A stretch of 28,813 bases of DNA from Pedosphaera sp. GTDB taxonomy: Bacteria > Verrucomicrobiota > Verrucomicrobiia > Limisphaerales > UBA9464. Within the stretch, counting starts at the first letter, position 1; every line of letters starts with the position of its first letter. The DNA is taken from positions 1 to 28,813 of the forward strand of contig SIAZ01000007.1 of NCBI GenBank assembly GCA_009695405.1, in the 5' to 3' direction. Below the pieces are notes generated by a model, which had not been told where the DNA came from, made no database searches, and was given only the letters and a program-made list of their open reading frames with translations. Positions 1 to 7,576 of this stretch are shown here, piece by piece. A program made the translations under genes and the position numbers.

Positions 1-2
1 AA

Positions 3-116
3 CAGTTTCAGCGCCGTCTCCGGGGCAGTGGTCAGTTCTGGACCCGCCCCGGCCTTACCCATCTCCTTCAACTCTGCGTCCTGGTCAAAAACAAGGACGA
101 TCACCTCCTCTGGAAC
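3..116 (+). CDS. Possible transposase, C-terminal end only (partial at window edge)
   Basis: An open frame enters from the left edge and stops at TGA 114-116. Its 37 residues include RLRGSGQFW followed by a leucine-rich helix and a KNKDD segment. This resembles the conserved C-terminal end of several DDE transposases, where a basic stretch leads into a G-x-G-x-x-W motif and a short amphipathic helix, for example ISKra4-type elements. The family assignment is a guess from pattern memory. The context supports a mobile element: about 30 bases past the stop, the sequence becomes the middle of a DUF1501 protein with no preceding coding sequence. The other two frames also stop nearby (137-139 and 163-168) and give no recognisable protein. 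The body and left end of the element lie outside the window. Confidence 0.35.
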
Positions 117-139
117 TGATTCTTACCGTCAACTCGTGA

Positions 140-334
140 ATGCACGGGACCTATGGAGCGACCGATGACTGGGGCTATAAAGCGGTGGAGAACCGATTAG
201 AAATGCATGATCTCCACGCCACAATTCTGCATCTTCTGGGATTAGATCATGAACGCCTTACCTTTCGTTTTGGCGGACGCGATATGCGTTTAACTGACGT
301 CCATGGCGAAGTTGTTCGTGAGATCATCGCCTAA
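140..334 (+). pseudogene. DUF1501 family protein, 3' remnant, N-terminus lost
   Basis: The 64 codons match the extreme C-terminus of DUF1501 (sulfatase-like, usually Tat-exported) proteins, which are abundant in planctomycetes and verrucomicrobia. Diagnostic segments are TYGATDDWGYKAVEN, HDLHATILHLLGLDHE and GRDMRLTDVHGEVV. Full family members are about 400-480 residues, so over 80% is missing. Homology begins at about base 146; the TGA at 137-139 is in the same frame just upstream, and the bases before it do not encode the usual FSxWMAGGG segment. The ATG at 140 is therefore probably fortuitous. The best explanation is truncation by the transposase-like sequence immediately upstream. Intact members are often paired with a DUF1553 cytochrome-type partner; none is seen here. 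Confidence 0.75.
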
Positions 335-352
335 GTCAAGAAGCGCAGTAAG

Positions 353-1465
353 CTAGACGGTTACTGGAGAACTAATCGATTCGATAGGTTCGTAGAAGGT
401 GTTACGTTGAATTGGTTCTCGGCCCGCTTCTCGAATGGCTTTGACCAATTCTTTTTGGGCGGTCATTTGCGGTGACTTAGCACCGGCCATATGGAAAATA
501 TACTCCTCGATAATCGTGCCGTGGAGATCATCAGCACCGTGGCTCAGTGCCACCTGAGCCATCTTTAGCCCCATGCCCACCCAGTAGGCCGTAATGTGAT
601 CGAAGTTGTCTAAATAGAGTCGGGACACCGCAATTGTTCGCAACATATCGTATCCACTCGGGGCGTGTTTTACTGGCAGTCCATTATTATCCGGTTGATA
701 AGGAAGCGGGATAAAACCGGTGAACCCCTTGGTTTCATCTTGAAGTTCACGAAGACGTCGGAGGTGGTCGATCCTGTCTTCAAGAGATTCGACATGACCA
801 TAAAGGAGCGTGCAGGTGCTGCGCCCGCCGAGTTGATGCCAAGTGCGATGGACATTGAGATATTCCTCGGCACTTTCCTTACCGAGAGCGATTTTTGAGC
901 GGACCTCTTTTTGGAAAATTTCGGCCCCGCCGCCAGTAAGGGCTTCCAGTCCAGCCTCCTTTAATTCCAACAAAGTATCGCGCACCGTTTTTTTTGCCAA
1001 CCAAGCTAGGTGAAGAATTTCAACAGCGGTAAAACACTTCAATTGAAGGCGGGCATCCAGTGACTTCAAGGCCCGAAGAAAACCGGTATAGTAGGAGAAA
1101 GGGAGAGAGGGATGAAGCCCTCCGACGATATGAAGTTCGGTAATGCCGAGAGAGAGGGCTTCGCGAGCTTTCTCCACCATTTGTTCTGCAGAAAGTTGGA
1201 ACCCATCATTGTCCCTTTTTTTTCGGCTAAAAGCGCAAAACTGGCAGCTCAGTATGCAATAGTTGGAGTAGTTAATGTAGCGATTGACGATATACGAGGC
1301 CCGCAATCCGTTGCGGCGCCGATTGGCGAAGTCGGCGATGGCACAGAGGGCATTCAAGTCGGTGGTTCGAAACAAGCGCAGGGCATCGTCGTCATTGAGA
1401 CGAGTGCCAGAGACGACCTTTTCGTAAAGGTCTCGGAACGGTCCACGTTGGAGGAAGAAGTCCAC
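353..1465 (-). CDS. mqnE: Aminofutalosine synthase MqnE (radical SAM)
   Basis: MqnE joins 3-[(1-carboxyvinyl)oxy]benzoate and SAM to make 6-amino-6-deoxyfutalosine, the second step of the futalosine route to menaquinone; it is cytosolic. The 370-residue length is normal. The radical-SAM cluster motif CxxxCxxC is at residues 70, 74 and 77 (CILSCQFC). Segments typical of MqnE rather than MqnC follow: ELHIVGGLHPSLPF, KCFTAVEI, GGGAEIF and TLLYGHVES, with LRELQDETKGF further on. The start is GTG at 1465; an in-frame TGA about 20 bases upstream prevents a longer protein, and no good ribosome binding site is visible. It is transcribed away from the DUF1080 gene and stands alone: mqnA, mqnB, mqnC and mqnD are not in the window. 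The gene ends about 20 bases from the DUF1501 remnant, tail to tail. Confidence 0.93.
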   Translation of the reverse strand: MDFFLQRGPFRDLYEKVVSGTRLNDDDALRLFRTTDLNALCAIADFANRRRNGLRASYIVNRYINYSNYCILSCQFCAFSRKKRDNDGFQLSAEQMVEKAREALSLGITELHIVGGLHPSLPFSYYTGFLRALKSLDARLQLKCFTAVEILHLAWLAKKTVRDTLLELKEAGLEALTGGGAEIFQKEVRSKIALGKESAEEYLNVHRTWHQLGGRSTCTLLYGHVESLEDRIDHLRRLRELQDETKGFTGFIPLPYQPDNNGLPVKHAPSGYDMLRTIAVSRLYLDNFDHITAYWVGMGLKMAQVALSHGADDLHGTIIEEYIFHMAGAKSPQMTAQKELVKAIREAGREPIQRNTFYEPIESISSPVTV

Positions 1466-1514
1466 GGAGGGAAATGAACAGCAAAGTCATTAAAGCGCAA
1501 AGGAGGACATTGGG

Positions 1515-1643
1515 ATGTTTACCGACTTTTTGACCGGAGCAGACCTGATCGAGGGACGTCTTTTGACCTTCGAATCGGTCGATCTCCCGCTTGCGGTCGA
1601 ATCAAGATCGGGTGTATTTAATCTCCCACACTGTTATGAATAA
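1515..1643 (+). CDS. Short upstream ORF (42 aa) with strong ribosome binding site
   Basis: A perfect AGGAGG (1501-1506) sits 8 bases before ATG 1515. The frame runs 42 codons (beginning MFTDFLTGADLIEGR) and ends at TAA 1641-1643, which overlaps the ATG of the DUF1080 gene at 1636 by eight bases. The downstream gene has no ribosome binding site of its own, so this ORF may deliver ribosomes to it by translational coupling. The peptide has no cysteine cluster, membrane segment or family that I recognise. It could be a leader peptide, a small regulatory protein or a degraded gene. Strong ribosome binding sites are rare in this window, which is the main reason to take it seriously. No homology supports it. 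Confidence 0.4.
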   Translation: MFTDFLTGADLIEGRLLTFESVDLPLAVESRSGVFNLPHCYE

Positions 1644-2361
1644 TCGTCCTATTCGGCGAGGGATTACCCTCGTCGCTCTTGTTCTCACCGCCGTGATTTC
1701 GCTGTCCGCAGCCAAGGACTCGGATAGTAAAAAAAAGGCGCCAGCGACAGGGGAAGGCGCGTGGCACACCTTATTTGACGGAACAAATACCGCCCAATGG
1801 CGAGGATACAAGGCGGAAGGATTCCCTCAAAAAGGTTGGGTTGTGGAGTCCGGAGCCTTGCGTCATGTCGCGGGTCAAGGCGGGGGAGACATTGTAACGC
1901 GCGAAACATATGCTGATTTTGAATTGCGCTTTGACTGGAAGGTAGTGCCCGGTGCTAACAGCGGGGTGATTTATCGGGTGACCGAGGACCACGGAGCCAG
2001 TTATGAAATCGGCCCAGAGTATCAAGTTTTAGACGAATCCAAGCATGCGGACGGGAAGAATCCCAAAACCAGTGCGGCGGCGCTTTATGCTTTGATCGCT
2101 TGTAATGCTGAGAAGGAGTTAAAGCCGGTTGGGGAATGGAATCAGGCCCGTATTGTGGTGAAAGGCACACGTGCTGAGCATTGGCTCAACAAGAAGAAGG
2201 TAGTCGAATATCAGTGGGGCGGATCGGAGACATTGAAGTTGATTTCTGAATCTAAATTCAAGGGGATGCCTGGATTCGGTCGAAATGCGGCGGGCCACAT
2301 TGCCTTGCAAGATCACGGCGACGACGTCTGGTTTCGCAAGATTAAAATTCGGAAGTTCTGA
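1636..2361 (+). CDS. Secreted DUF1080 (3-keto-disaccharide hydrolase-like) protein
   Basis: The product is a DUF1080 domain protein (concanavalin-like fold, also named 3-keto-disaccharide hydrolase), a family strongly expanded in planctomycetes and verrucomicrobia and linked to periplasmic glycoside breakdown. From ATG 1636 it is 241 residues. A signal peptide is clear: basic MNNRPIRRG, a hydrophobic TLVALVLTAVISL core, then an AA-type cleavage site and a lysine/serine-rich linker; there is no lipobox cysteine. The domain runs from WHTLFDGTNTAQWRGY through DFELRFDWKV, GANSGVIYRV and EYQVLDE, to HIALQDHGDDVWFRKIKI at the end. A TTG at 1591 would add 15 residues before the signal peptide and is less likely. 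The substrate cannot be inferred. A strong terminator follows at 2375. Confidence 0.9.
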   Translation: MNNRPIRRGITLVALVLTAVISLSAAKDSDSKKKAPATGEGAWHTLFDGTNTAQWRGYKAEGFPQKGWVVESGALRHVAGQGGGDIVTRETYADFELRFDWKVVPGANSGVIYRVTEDHGASYEIGPEYQVLDESKHADGKNPKTSAAALYALIACNAEKELKPVGEWNQARIVVKGTRAEHWLNKKKVVEYQWGGSETLKLISESKFKGMPGFGRNAAGHIALQDHGDDVWFRKIKIRKF

Positions 2362-2374
2362 AGTTGAAATGGCT

Positions 2375-2415
2375 GCCGTTAAAGGGGCGGTGAGAACCGC
2401 ATTAACGGCTTTTTC
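2375..2415 (+). terminator. Rho-independent terminator after the DUF1080 gene
   Basis: An eight-pair outer stem, GCCGTTAA (2375-2382) with TTAACGGC (2402-2409), encloses a second perfect stem, GCGGT (2387-2391) with ACCGC (2396-2400), closed by a GAGA tetraloop. A run of T follows at 2410-2414. It lies 14 bases past the stop codon, so it ends the DUF1080 transcript and separates it from typA. Confidence 0.9.
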
Positions 2416-2539
2416 CCGACTGTGTTAGAACTGAATTGGGTGACGCTCTTGCAAAAATATGCAGTAATTGCGTCCATCATCTTGACCTTTTTTTAACCTT
2501 GGGCATCCTACGCTGCCCTAGAGGGAAAAAACGGCCACT

Positions 2540-4375
2540 ATGCAGCACATCCGAAATATCGCGATCATCGCTCACGTTGATCACGGCAAGACGACGCTGG
2601 TCGATTGTCTTCTGAAACAATCTGGAACCTTCCGCGCCAACCAAGCTGAGTCTCAGATTGAGCGCTTGATGGACTCCATGGATCTGGAAAGGGAGAAGGG
2701 AATCACCATTCGCGCCAAAAACGCGGCGTTCAAATACAAAGATTTCCACATTAATATTGTGGACACTCCGGGCCATGCCGATTTCGGCGGCGAAGTGGAA
2801 CGAATCATGAACATGATCGACGGCGTTTTGCTCGTTGTTGATTCTTCAGAAGGACCGCAGGCTCAAACTCGCTTCGTCTTGCGGAAAGCCTTAGAAGCTG
2901 GGGCAAAGCCCATCGTGGTGCTCAACAAGATCGACCGCGACAATGCGAATCCAAAGAAGGTGCTGGACTTGGTTTTTGAACTCTTTATGAGTTTGAATGC
3001 CACCGATGAGCAGTTAGATTTTCCCTTCATTTATTGCTCTGCCAAACAGGGCTATGCTAAGGTCGAACTCGAACATAATACCGACACGATGGAGCCTTTG
3101 TTCGAGGCGATTGTAAAACACATTCCTTCTCCCAGAGCACGGGCTGGAGAGGGCTTCCAGTTGCTGGTCGCAAATCTCGATTACAGCGACTACATGGGCC
3201 GTATTGCTTTCGGCAAGATTGTCGAAGGAAAGATCAAGGTGGGAGACCCCGCCATCTGTCGACATGGTCACGGCAAGATTTCGAAGGGTAAGATCACTAT
3301 GATCCACCATTTCGAAGGAATGAAGCGGATTGAAATCACCGAGGCTAGCGCTGGTGACATTGTTGGAATCGCTGGATTTGAAGAGGTTTTTATCGGGGAA
3401 ACAATTTGCGATAGTCTCTCGCGGGATTCCCTCCCCTATATCCCCATTGATCCTCCGACAATTCAGATGGAGTTCGCCGTAAATGACGGACCTTTGGCGG
3501 GTCAAGACGGCAAATTGGTCACCGCTCGACATATTTGGGATCGTTTGGTGAAAGAGATTCGAACCAACGTCGCGCTGCGTATTGCTCAGACTAGTGACCC
3601 GAAGGTGTTTGCCGTCGCTGGCCGCGGAGAAATGCAGATTGCCATTCTCGTTGAGCAAATGCGTCGTGAAGGATTTGAAGTGCTGGTTAGTCGCCCTGAG
3701 GTCTTGTGGAAAAAGGGAGAGGATGGAACGGCCCTTGAACCAATCGAAAAGGTGTACGTCGAATTACCAAATGAAAATCTGGGTGCAGTGATGGAGAATC
3801 TCTCCTTCCGGAAAGCTCAGATTACTAATATGTCCCACATCGGTAGTCAGGTATCGATTGAAGCCTTGGCCCCCATGCGTGGGTTGATCGGCTTTGAGAC
3901 AGACTTGGTCAATATGACCAAGGGTATGGGTGTGGTGAGTCATCTTTTCCACGAATACGGCGAAGACTGCGGTGAGATTGCGGCTCGCAAGAGCGGATCT
4001 TTGGTATCGATGGATGACGGTGAAGCGACGGCTTATGCTCTTAATATGATTCAAGAGCGTGGACGCTTGCTCGTGGAACCGGGCGACATGATTTATGTCG
4101 GAATGATTGTGGGCGAGAATGCCCGCGAGAATGACATGCCCGTGAATCCGGTGAAGGAAAAGAAACTCACCAATATGCGGTCGCAGGGCGACGGTAAAGG
4201 CATTCAATTGAATGCGCCGCTTCGCCTCAGCCTTGAACGAGCCTTAGAGTATATCGACGTCGATGAATACGTTGAGGCCACACCAAAGAATCTCCGACTC
4301 CGGAAGAAGGTTTTGGATGAAACGGTCCGTAAGCGCTCCGAGAAGCAGCGTTCGATCAAATACGTCGAAGAATAG
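2540..4375 (+). CDS. typA: Ribosome-associated translational GTPase TypA/BipA
   Basis: TypA (BipA) is an EF-G-like GTPase that binds the ribosome and aids growth and 50S assembly under stress and at low temperature. The 611-residue length is standard. GTPase motifs are all present: P-loop AHVDHGKTT (11-19), EKGITI switch region near 52-57, DTPGH (75-79), NKID (129-132) and SAK (167-169). EF-Tu-like domain II, domain III, the EF-G domain V-like part (PIEKVYVELPNENLGAVME) and the BipA-specific C-terminal domain with NMRSQGDGKGI follow. The start is supported by the MQHIRNIAIIAHVDHGKT opening. A GAGGG sequence lies 13 bases upstream, rather far for a good ribosome binding site. It is flanked by strong terminators on both sides, so it is probably monocistronic. 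Confidence 0.97.
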   Translation: MQHIRNIAIIAHVDHGKTTLVDCLLKQSGTFRANQAESQIERLMDSMDLEREKGITIRAKNAAFKYKDFHINIVDTPGHADFGGEVERIMNMIDGVLLVVDSSEGPQAQTRFVLRKALEAGAKPIVVLNKIDRDNANPKKVLDLVFELFMSLNATDEQLDFPFIYCSAKQGYAKVELEHNTDTMEPLFEAIVKHIPSPRARAGEGFQLLVANLDYSDYMGRIAFGKIVEGKIKVGDPAICRHGHGKISKGKITMIHHFEGMKRIEITEASAGDIVGIAGFEEVFIGETICDSLSRDSLPYIPIDPPTIQMEFAVNDGPLAGQDGKLVTARHIWDRLVKEIRTNVALRIAQTSDPKVFAVAGRGEMQIAILVEQMRREGFEVLVSRPEVLWKKGEDGTALEPIEKVYVELPNENLGAVMENLSFRKAQITNMSHIGSQVSIEALAPMRGLIGFETDLVNMTKGMGVVSHLFHEYGEDCGEIAARKSGSLVSMDDGEATAYALNMIQERGRLLVEPGDMIYVGMIVGENARENDMPVNPVKEKKLTNMRSQGDGKGIQLNAPLRLSLERALEYIDVDEYVEATPKNLRLRKKVLDETVRKRSEKQRSIKYVEE

Positions 4376-4393
4376 GTCGACGATTAAACAAGA

Positions 4394-4429
4394 GACCGGA
4401 TTCGCCAAAAGCCGATCCGGTCTTTTTTT
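4394..4429 (+). terminator. Rho-independent terminator after typA
   Basis: GACCGGAT (4394-4401) pairs perfectly with ATCCGGTC (4415-4422) across a 13-base loop, followed by seven T (4423-4429). It starts 18 bases past the typA stop codon. Confidence 0.92.
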
Positions 4430-4704
4430 GCCTAAAATCGGGAATTTAACCCCTCTTTTAAAACTTAGTGCGCTCAAAATTTCAAATTAGGCATCCTTGA
4501 TTCAAGTTCAGCGATAATCACCCCGCTGAGGGGCAGCAAAGTGTAGTTGCAACGAAAGTTCACGACGAACTCCACAGGCAACAAATGATTAGATCGTAGG
4601 ATATAGGATCTCCAATGGGATTATTCCTAATGGATAAACTTCGAGGGTTTGTCCCGCTCTTAGCTTCCCTGAAACGAGTGCCAGTTTAAGCTGATTCACT
4701 TTTT
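4430..4704 (+). other. Gene-free stretch ending in its own terminator; candidate small RNA
   Basis: There is no plausible protein here, yet the stretch is bracketed by the typA terminator and a second strong plus-strand terminator at 4705-4740. Since typA transcription should stop at 4429, the second terminator would have no function unless a plus-strand transcript begins in between. Small self-complementary parts are visible (GTTC/GAAC near 4558-4570; GCTG/CAGC near 4525-4538). I did not find the conserved bases of tmRNA, SRP RNA or RNase P RNA, and a 6S-type structure cannot be shown by eye. An alternative is that the terminator mainly serves rlmN from the other side, though its T-run favours the plus strand. 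Confidence 0.3.
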
Positions 4705-4740
4705 AAAGACCGAGTCTGTCGGTGCGGACTCGGTCTTTTT
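4705..4740 (+). terminator. Rho-independent terminator between typA and rlmN
   Basis: AAAGACCGAGTC (4705-4716) pairs with GACTCGGTCTTT (4727-4738) around a 10-base loop, and the T-run extends to 4740 on the plus strand. On the minus strand the stem is followed by TTT and then A residues, a weaker signal, although it lies about 30 bases beyond the rlmN stop and could also act there. Confidence 0.85.
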
Positions 4741-4768
4741 GCGGTTTCTTTATCGCTCGAAATTGAAA

Positions 4769-5908
4769 TTAACCAGCGATAGCCAATTGGCCGCAGCCTG
4801 CTGCAATATCGATTCCACGCCGTTGGCGGACGGTGCTGGGCATGGCGTACTCAAGCAGAATCTCTTGAAAAAGACGCGCACCGTTCCCTTCAGTAGGACG
4901 CCCATCATAGCCTCCAGTTGGGTTGAGTGGGATTAGGTTTACCTGTGAGGGAATTCCTTTTAGCAGTGAGCCAACGGCATGAGCATCAATAGCTCTGTCG
5001 TTTCGTCCTTCGATCAGTGTCCACTCAAAAAAGATGCGCCGCATCCGTCGTGCCGTGTATTCTCGACAGGCATCCATCAGTTCATCGAGCGGCCATCGCC
5101 GCGCGACGGGGACGAGGAGTGCTCGTTCCTCTTGCGTTGCAGCGTGAAGAGAAACAGCGAGATGCGCTGGCCGGCTTTCGGCCGCAAGACGGCGGATTCC
5201 TGGAACGACACCGACGGTAGAAATGGTTATTCGTTCCCCACCTAGAGCCAGGCCAGAAGGTTCACAAAGAATATCTACTGCTTGCATGACCGCATCGTAG
5301 TTATGCAACGGTTCACCCATGCCCATAAAAACGAGGTTACGCAATCGTTCGTGGCGATGATGGACAGAGGGATGGTCTGGTCGACAGAGAGCTGGAGTCG
5401 GGAGATGAGGTGTCGAAGGATCGGGGGTTGTTTCACGTAGTACAGATTCGACATGAAGCGCTTGAGCTACGATTTCGGCGGTTGTGAGGTGCCGAGTGTA
5501 CCCCATTTGGCCGGTAGCACAAAAGACACATCCCATAGCGCAACCAACTTGAGAACTAACGCAAGCGGTAGTGCGGCCACGGTAACGCATGAGGACTGTC
5601 TCAATCTTATGCCCATCACCCAGACTTAAGAGGTATTTGCGAGTGAATCCATCGGATGAATGGGTTTCCCGAGCCACCGAGGGAAAAGTGAAATCTAATT
5701 CATCTGCGACGCGTCGCAGAAATCGGGTAGGCAATCGATCACGTGCAGTAAAAGCGCGATGCCCCCTTTGATAGAGTTCGTTCCAAAGGGTCACTGCGTG
5801 GATTCGAGAAAAACCCCAAAGAGAGGTCAGATCGATCAATTGGGTTCGAGTCAACCCGAGGAGATCGTTACGGGGTGAGTTTTCGGAAATGGAACATTCT
5901 TCAGCCAT
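4769..5908 (-). CDS. rlmN: Dual-specificity RNA methyltransferase RlmN (radical SAM)
   Basis: RlmN methylates C2 of A2503 in 23S rRNA and A37 of some tRNAs, using two SAM molecules and a methyl-cysteine intermediate. The cluster motif CxxxCxxC reads CAMGCVFC, preceded by the first catalytic cysteine in CVSSQVGC; the second is near the C-terminus in AAGCGQL. MGMGEPLHNYDAV, TISTVGVVPGI and LAVSLHA are the other family blocks. The start is taken as ATG 5908 (MAEECS); GTG 5917 adds three residues, and neither has a clear ribosome binding site. An insertion of about 25 mostly polar, proline- and histidine-rich residues sits just before the MGMGEP block, where the family usually has a short connection. 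The terminator at 4705-4740 lies beyond its stop. Confidence 0.95.
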   Translation of the reverse strand: MAEECSISENSPRNDLLGLTRTQLIDLTSLWGFSRIHAVTLWNELYQRGHRAFTARDRLPTRFLRRVADELDFTFPSVARETHSSDGFTRKYLLSLGDGHKIETVLMRYRGRTTACVSSQVGCAMGCVFCATGQMGYTRHLTTAEIVAQALHVESVLRETTPDPSTPHLPTPALCRPDHPSVHHRHERLRNLVFMGMGEPLHNYDAVMQAVDILCEPSGLALGGERITISTVGVVPGIRRLAAESRPAHLAVSLHAATQEERALLVPVARRWPLDELMDACREYTARRMRRIFFEWTLIEGRNDRAIDAHAVGSLLKGIPSQVNLIPLNPTGGYDGRPTEGNGARLFQEILLEYAMPSTVRQRRGIDIAAGCGQLAIAG

Positions 5909-6197
5909 GGGCGGCACTTGCTAGTGGGCCTAGACATACTCCACGGAAGCGGGTATCTCGGTCAAACATTCCGATTCGGGCAAGGGCTAGAATGTATGTG
6001 ACGCCGCTGCTGCCGTAAACGGTGCCTGAGTCGGCCTATCCTCTAAAAAGGCGCACTCCTCCCCGCCTCAACTCGTCTCGGTATCCCCGTGCCAGCACTC
6101 ATCGCAGTAAATATTTAGTCGGCACTAGCTCCGAAGTTGATTATTGGGTTCGAGCATTTTTGCTAAACAGCTTCCAACTTTGACTCAGCGGAGCAAA

Positions 6198-6896
6198 TTA
6201 GGGTTTTACCCCATCCCTGAGAATCTGTAGGGCGAGAAGGGCCGCATGAAACTCGGCCGCTTTTTTGCTGTGCCCCAGCCCTCGGGCGAGTTCGATTCCA
6301 TTATGAAAAACAGCGCACTTGAAGGTGCGATTATGGTCGGGGCCCTCAGCTAAAATTAGCTGATAACAGGGTGCCTCAGGCGAGTTAATCTGCAAAAACT
6401 CCTGCAATTCTCCTTTAGGATTGGAGAGGTTAAGAGGTTCATTCATATCGGAACCGCTTTCCCGCAACAGTCGAACTAACAATTCACTCGCTTTCACTAA
6501 TCCACCGTCCAAATAAACGGCGCCAACCACGGCCTCAAAGGCATCGGCTAGGGTCGAGTTCCGGGTTCGTCCACCACTGACATCCTCACCACGACTCAAC
6601 AATACATACCGCCCCAGATCGAGTCGCCGTGCCTGAGCCGCAAGAGAAGTGCGATTGACCAAACGAGCACGGGCCTGAGTCAGGTCGCCCTCGCCAAGAT
6701 TTGGAAATCGATCGTACAGTTCTCGAGTTACCACCACTTGAATCACAGCATCACCGAGAAATTCTAGGCGTTGATTATGATTTTGGCCGTCAGCACCTTC
6801 GCGAGTCAGAGAAGGATGAGTTAGAGCTAAGATAAGCAAATTGGGATCACGAAAGTGATATCCAAGGCCTGCTTCCAGTTCGATAATTTCTGGCAT
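6198..6896 (-). CDS. rnc: Ribonuclease III
   Basis: RNase III cleaves double-stranded RNA in rRNA processing and mRNA turnover. From ATG 6896 it has 232 residues, a normal length. The signature NQRLEFLGDAV (about 41-51) and the second metal-binding helix ADAFEAVVGAVYLDGG form the catalytic domain. A double-stranded RNA-binding domain follows from NPKGELQEFLQ to KKAAEFHAALLALQIL. A TTG at 6935 would add 13 residues of non-conserved sequence, so the internal ATG before PEIIELEAGLGY is preferred. It lies 65 bases downstream of the conserved unknown gene on the same strand, a likely operon. About 290 bases without a gene separate it from rlmN; I see nothing recognisable there. Confidence 0.96.
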   Translation of the reverse strand: MPEIIELEAGLGYHFRDPNLLILALTHPSLTREGADGQNHNQRLEFLGDAVIQVVVTRELYDRFPNLGEGDLTQARARLVNRTSLAAQARRLDLGRYVLLSRGEDVSGGRTRNSTLADAFEAVVGAVYLDGGLVKASELLVRLLRESGSDMNEPLNLSNPKGELQEFLQINSPEAPCYQLILAEGPDHNRTFKCAVFHNGIELARGLGHSKKAAEFHAALLALQILRDGVKP

Positions 6897-6961
6897 TTCA
6901 ATGGCAGATCGCTTGCAGAAGACTGCCTGAGGCAATCCTCAACGAGCAACCCGTTTAGTTG

Positions 6962-7576
6962 TTAGACAGGAACGATCATCTCCGGTGCAAGTGTCTCGAC
7001 ATCACTGGGGAGATTAAATGGTTCTTCGATGAATCCAGCACTTAGGATTCGCGGATCGGGTTGCAGGCTGGGAATACCATACTCGAGAAGTTGCGAAACG
7101 TCTCGCTGCACTTGTTCAAGTTGGGACAATTGCAAATCCGGATCCGCAATAGTGAAAAGATCTCCAGACCGAGGATGCTCATAAACAAACACCCGCCGCC
7201 CAGACTCACGAGACTGTGCCTTGACCCGCAAGACTCGTTTCCGCTCCAGCATCACCGCGAGAATGTAAGTCGCACCAGCGTAACGATCGTCAGGCTGTTC
7301 TAATAACTTTCGCAAGAGAGACTCGGCATCCTCCTTTTGAATGGCATCGGGTGCTACTGCGGGAGGGGGTTCATAGATTCCTCGCCAATGGGATACCAAC
7401 CCTTGACGGGCCAAAATCTCAGCCGATTGATCTTTAAAAGCGTCAGAGCAAAGATCAAGCCGTTCAAATCCGGTCTTCGCATCGAGTAACACCGTATGAT
7501 AAGCCTCACCGTGGCTAAACGGACGACCGGTGATCTTACAAACGTGCGCCCGCGACTGGATGTGCCATTCAATCAT
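6962..7576 (-). CDS. Conserved hypothetical protein of PVC type, upstream of rnc
   Basis: From ATG 7576 the product has 204 residues, soluble and without a signal peptide. It opens with MIEWHIQSRAHVCKITGRPF, then GEAYHTVLLD and a FERLDLCSDAF segment. This order (IQ-x-R...C-x-x-TGR...GE-x-Y...LL...RxD) recalls an uncharacterised family I know from planctomycetes and verrucomicrobia, but no function is known to me. The two early conserved polar sites (C and TGR) might form a small metal or ligand site; that is speculation. The middle holds a charged helical region (LAVMLERKRVLRVKAQSRES) and ends in an acidic tail. A TTG at 7702 would add 42 residues lacking this similarity. Co-direction with rnc suggests a possible link to RNA metabolism, not more. 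Confidence 0.75.
   Translation of the reverse strand: MIEWHIQSRAHVCKITGRPFSHGEAYHTVLLDAKTGFERLDLCSDAFKDQSAEILARQGLVSHWRGIYEPPPAVAPDAIQKEDAESLLRKLLEQPDDRYAGATYILAVMLERKRVLRVKAQSRESGRRVFVYEHPRSGDLFTIADPDLQLSQLEQVQRDVSQLLEYGIPSLQPDPRILSAGFIEEPFNLPSDVETLAPEMIVPV

Noticed and set aside
1112..1477. 121-codon plus-strand frame opposite mqnE
   Set aside because: Entirely antisense to a well-supported enzyme; composition shows a shadow frame.
4430..4704. tmRNA, SRP RNA or RNase P RNA
   Set aside because: The conserved bases of these RNAs are not present; only an unidentified small RNA remains possible.
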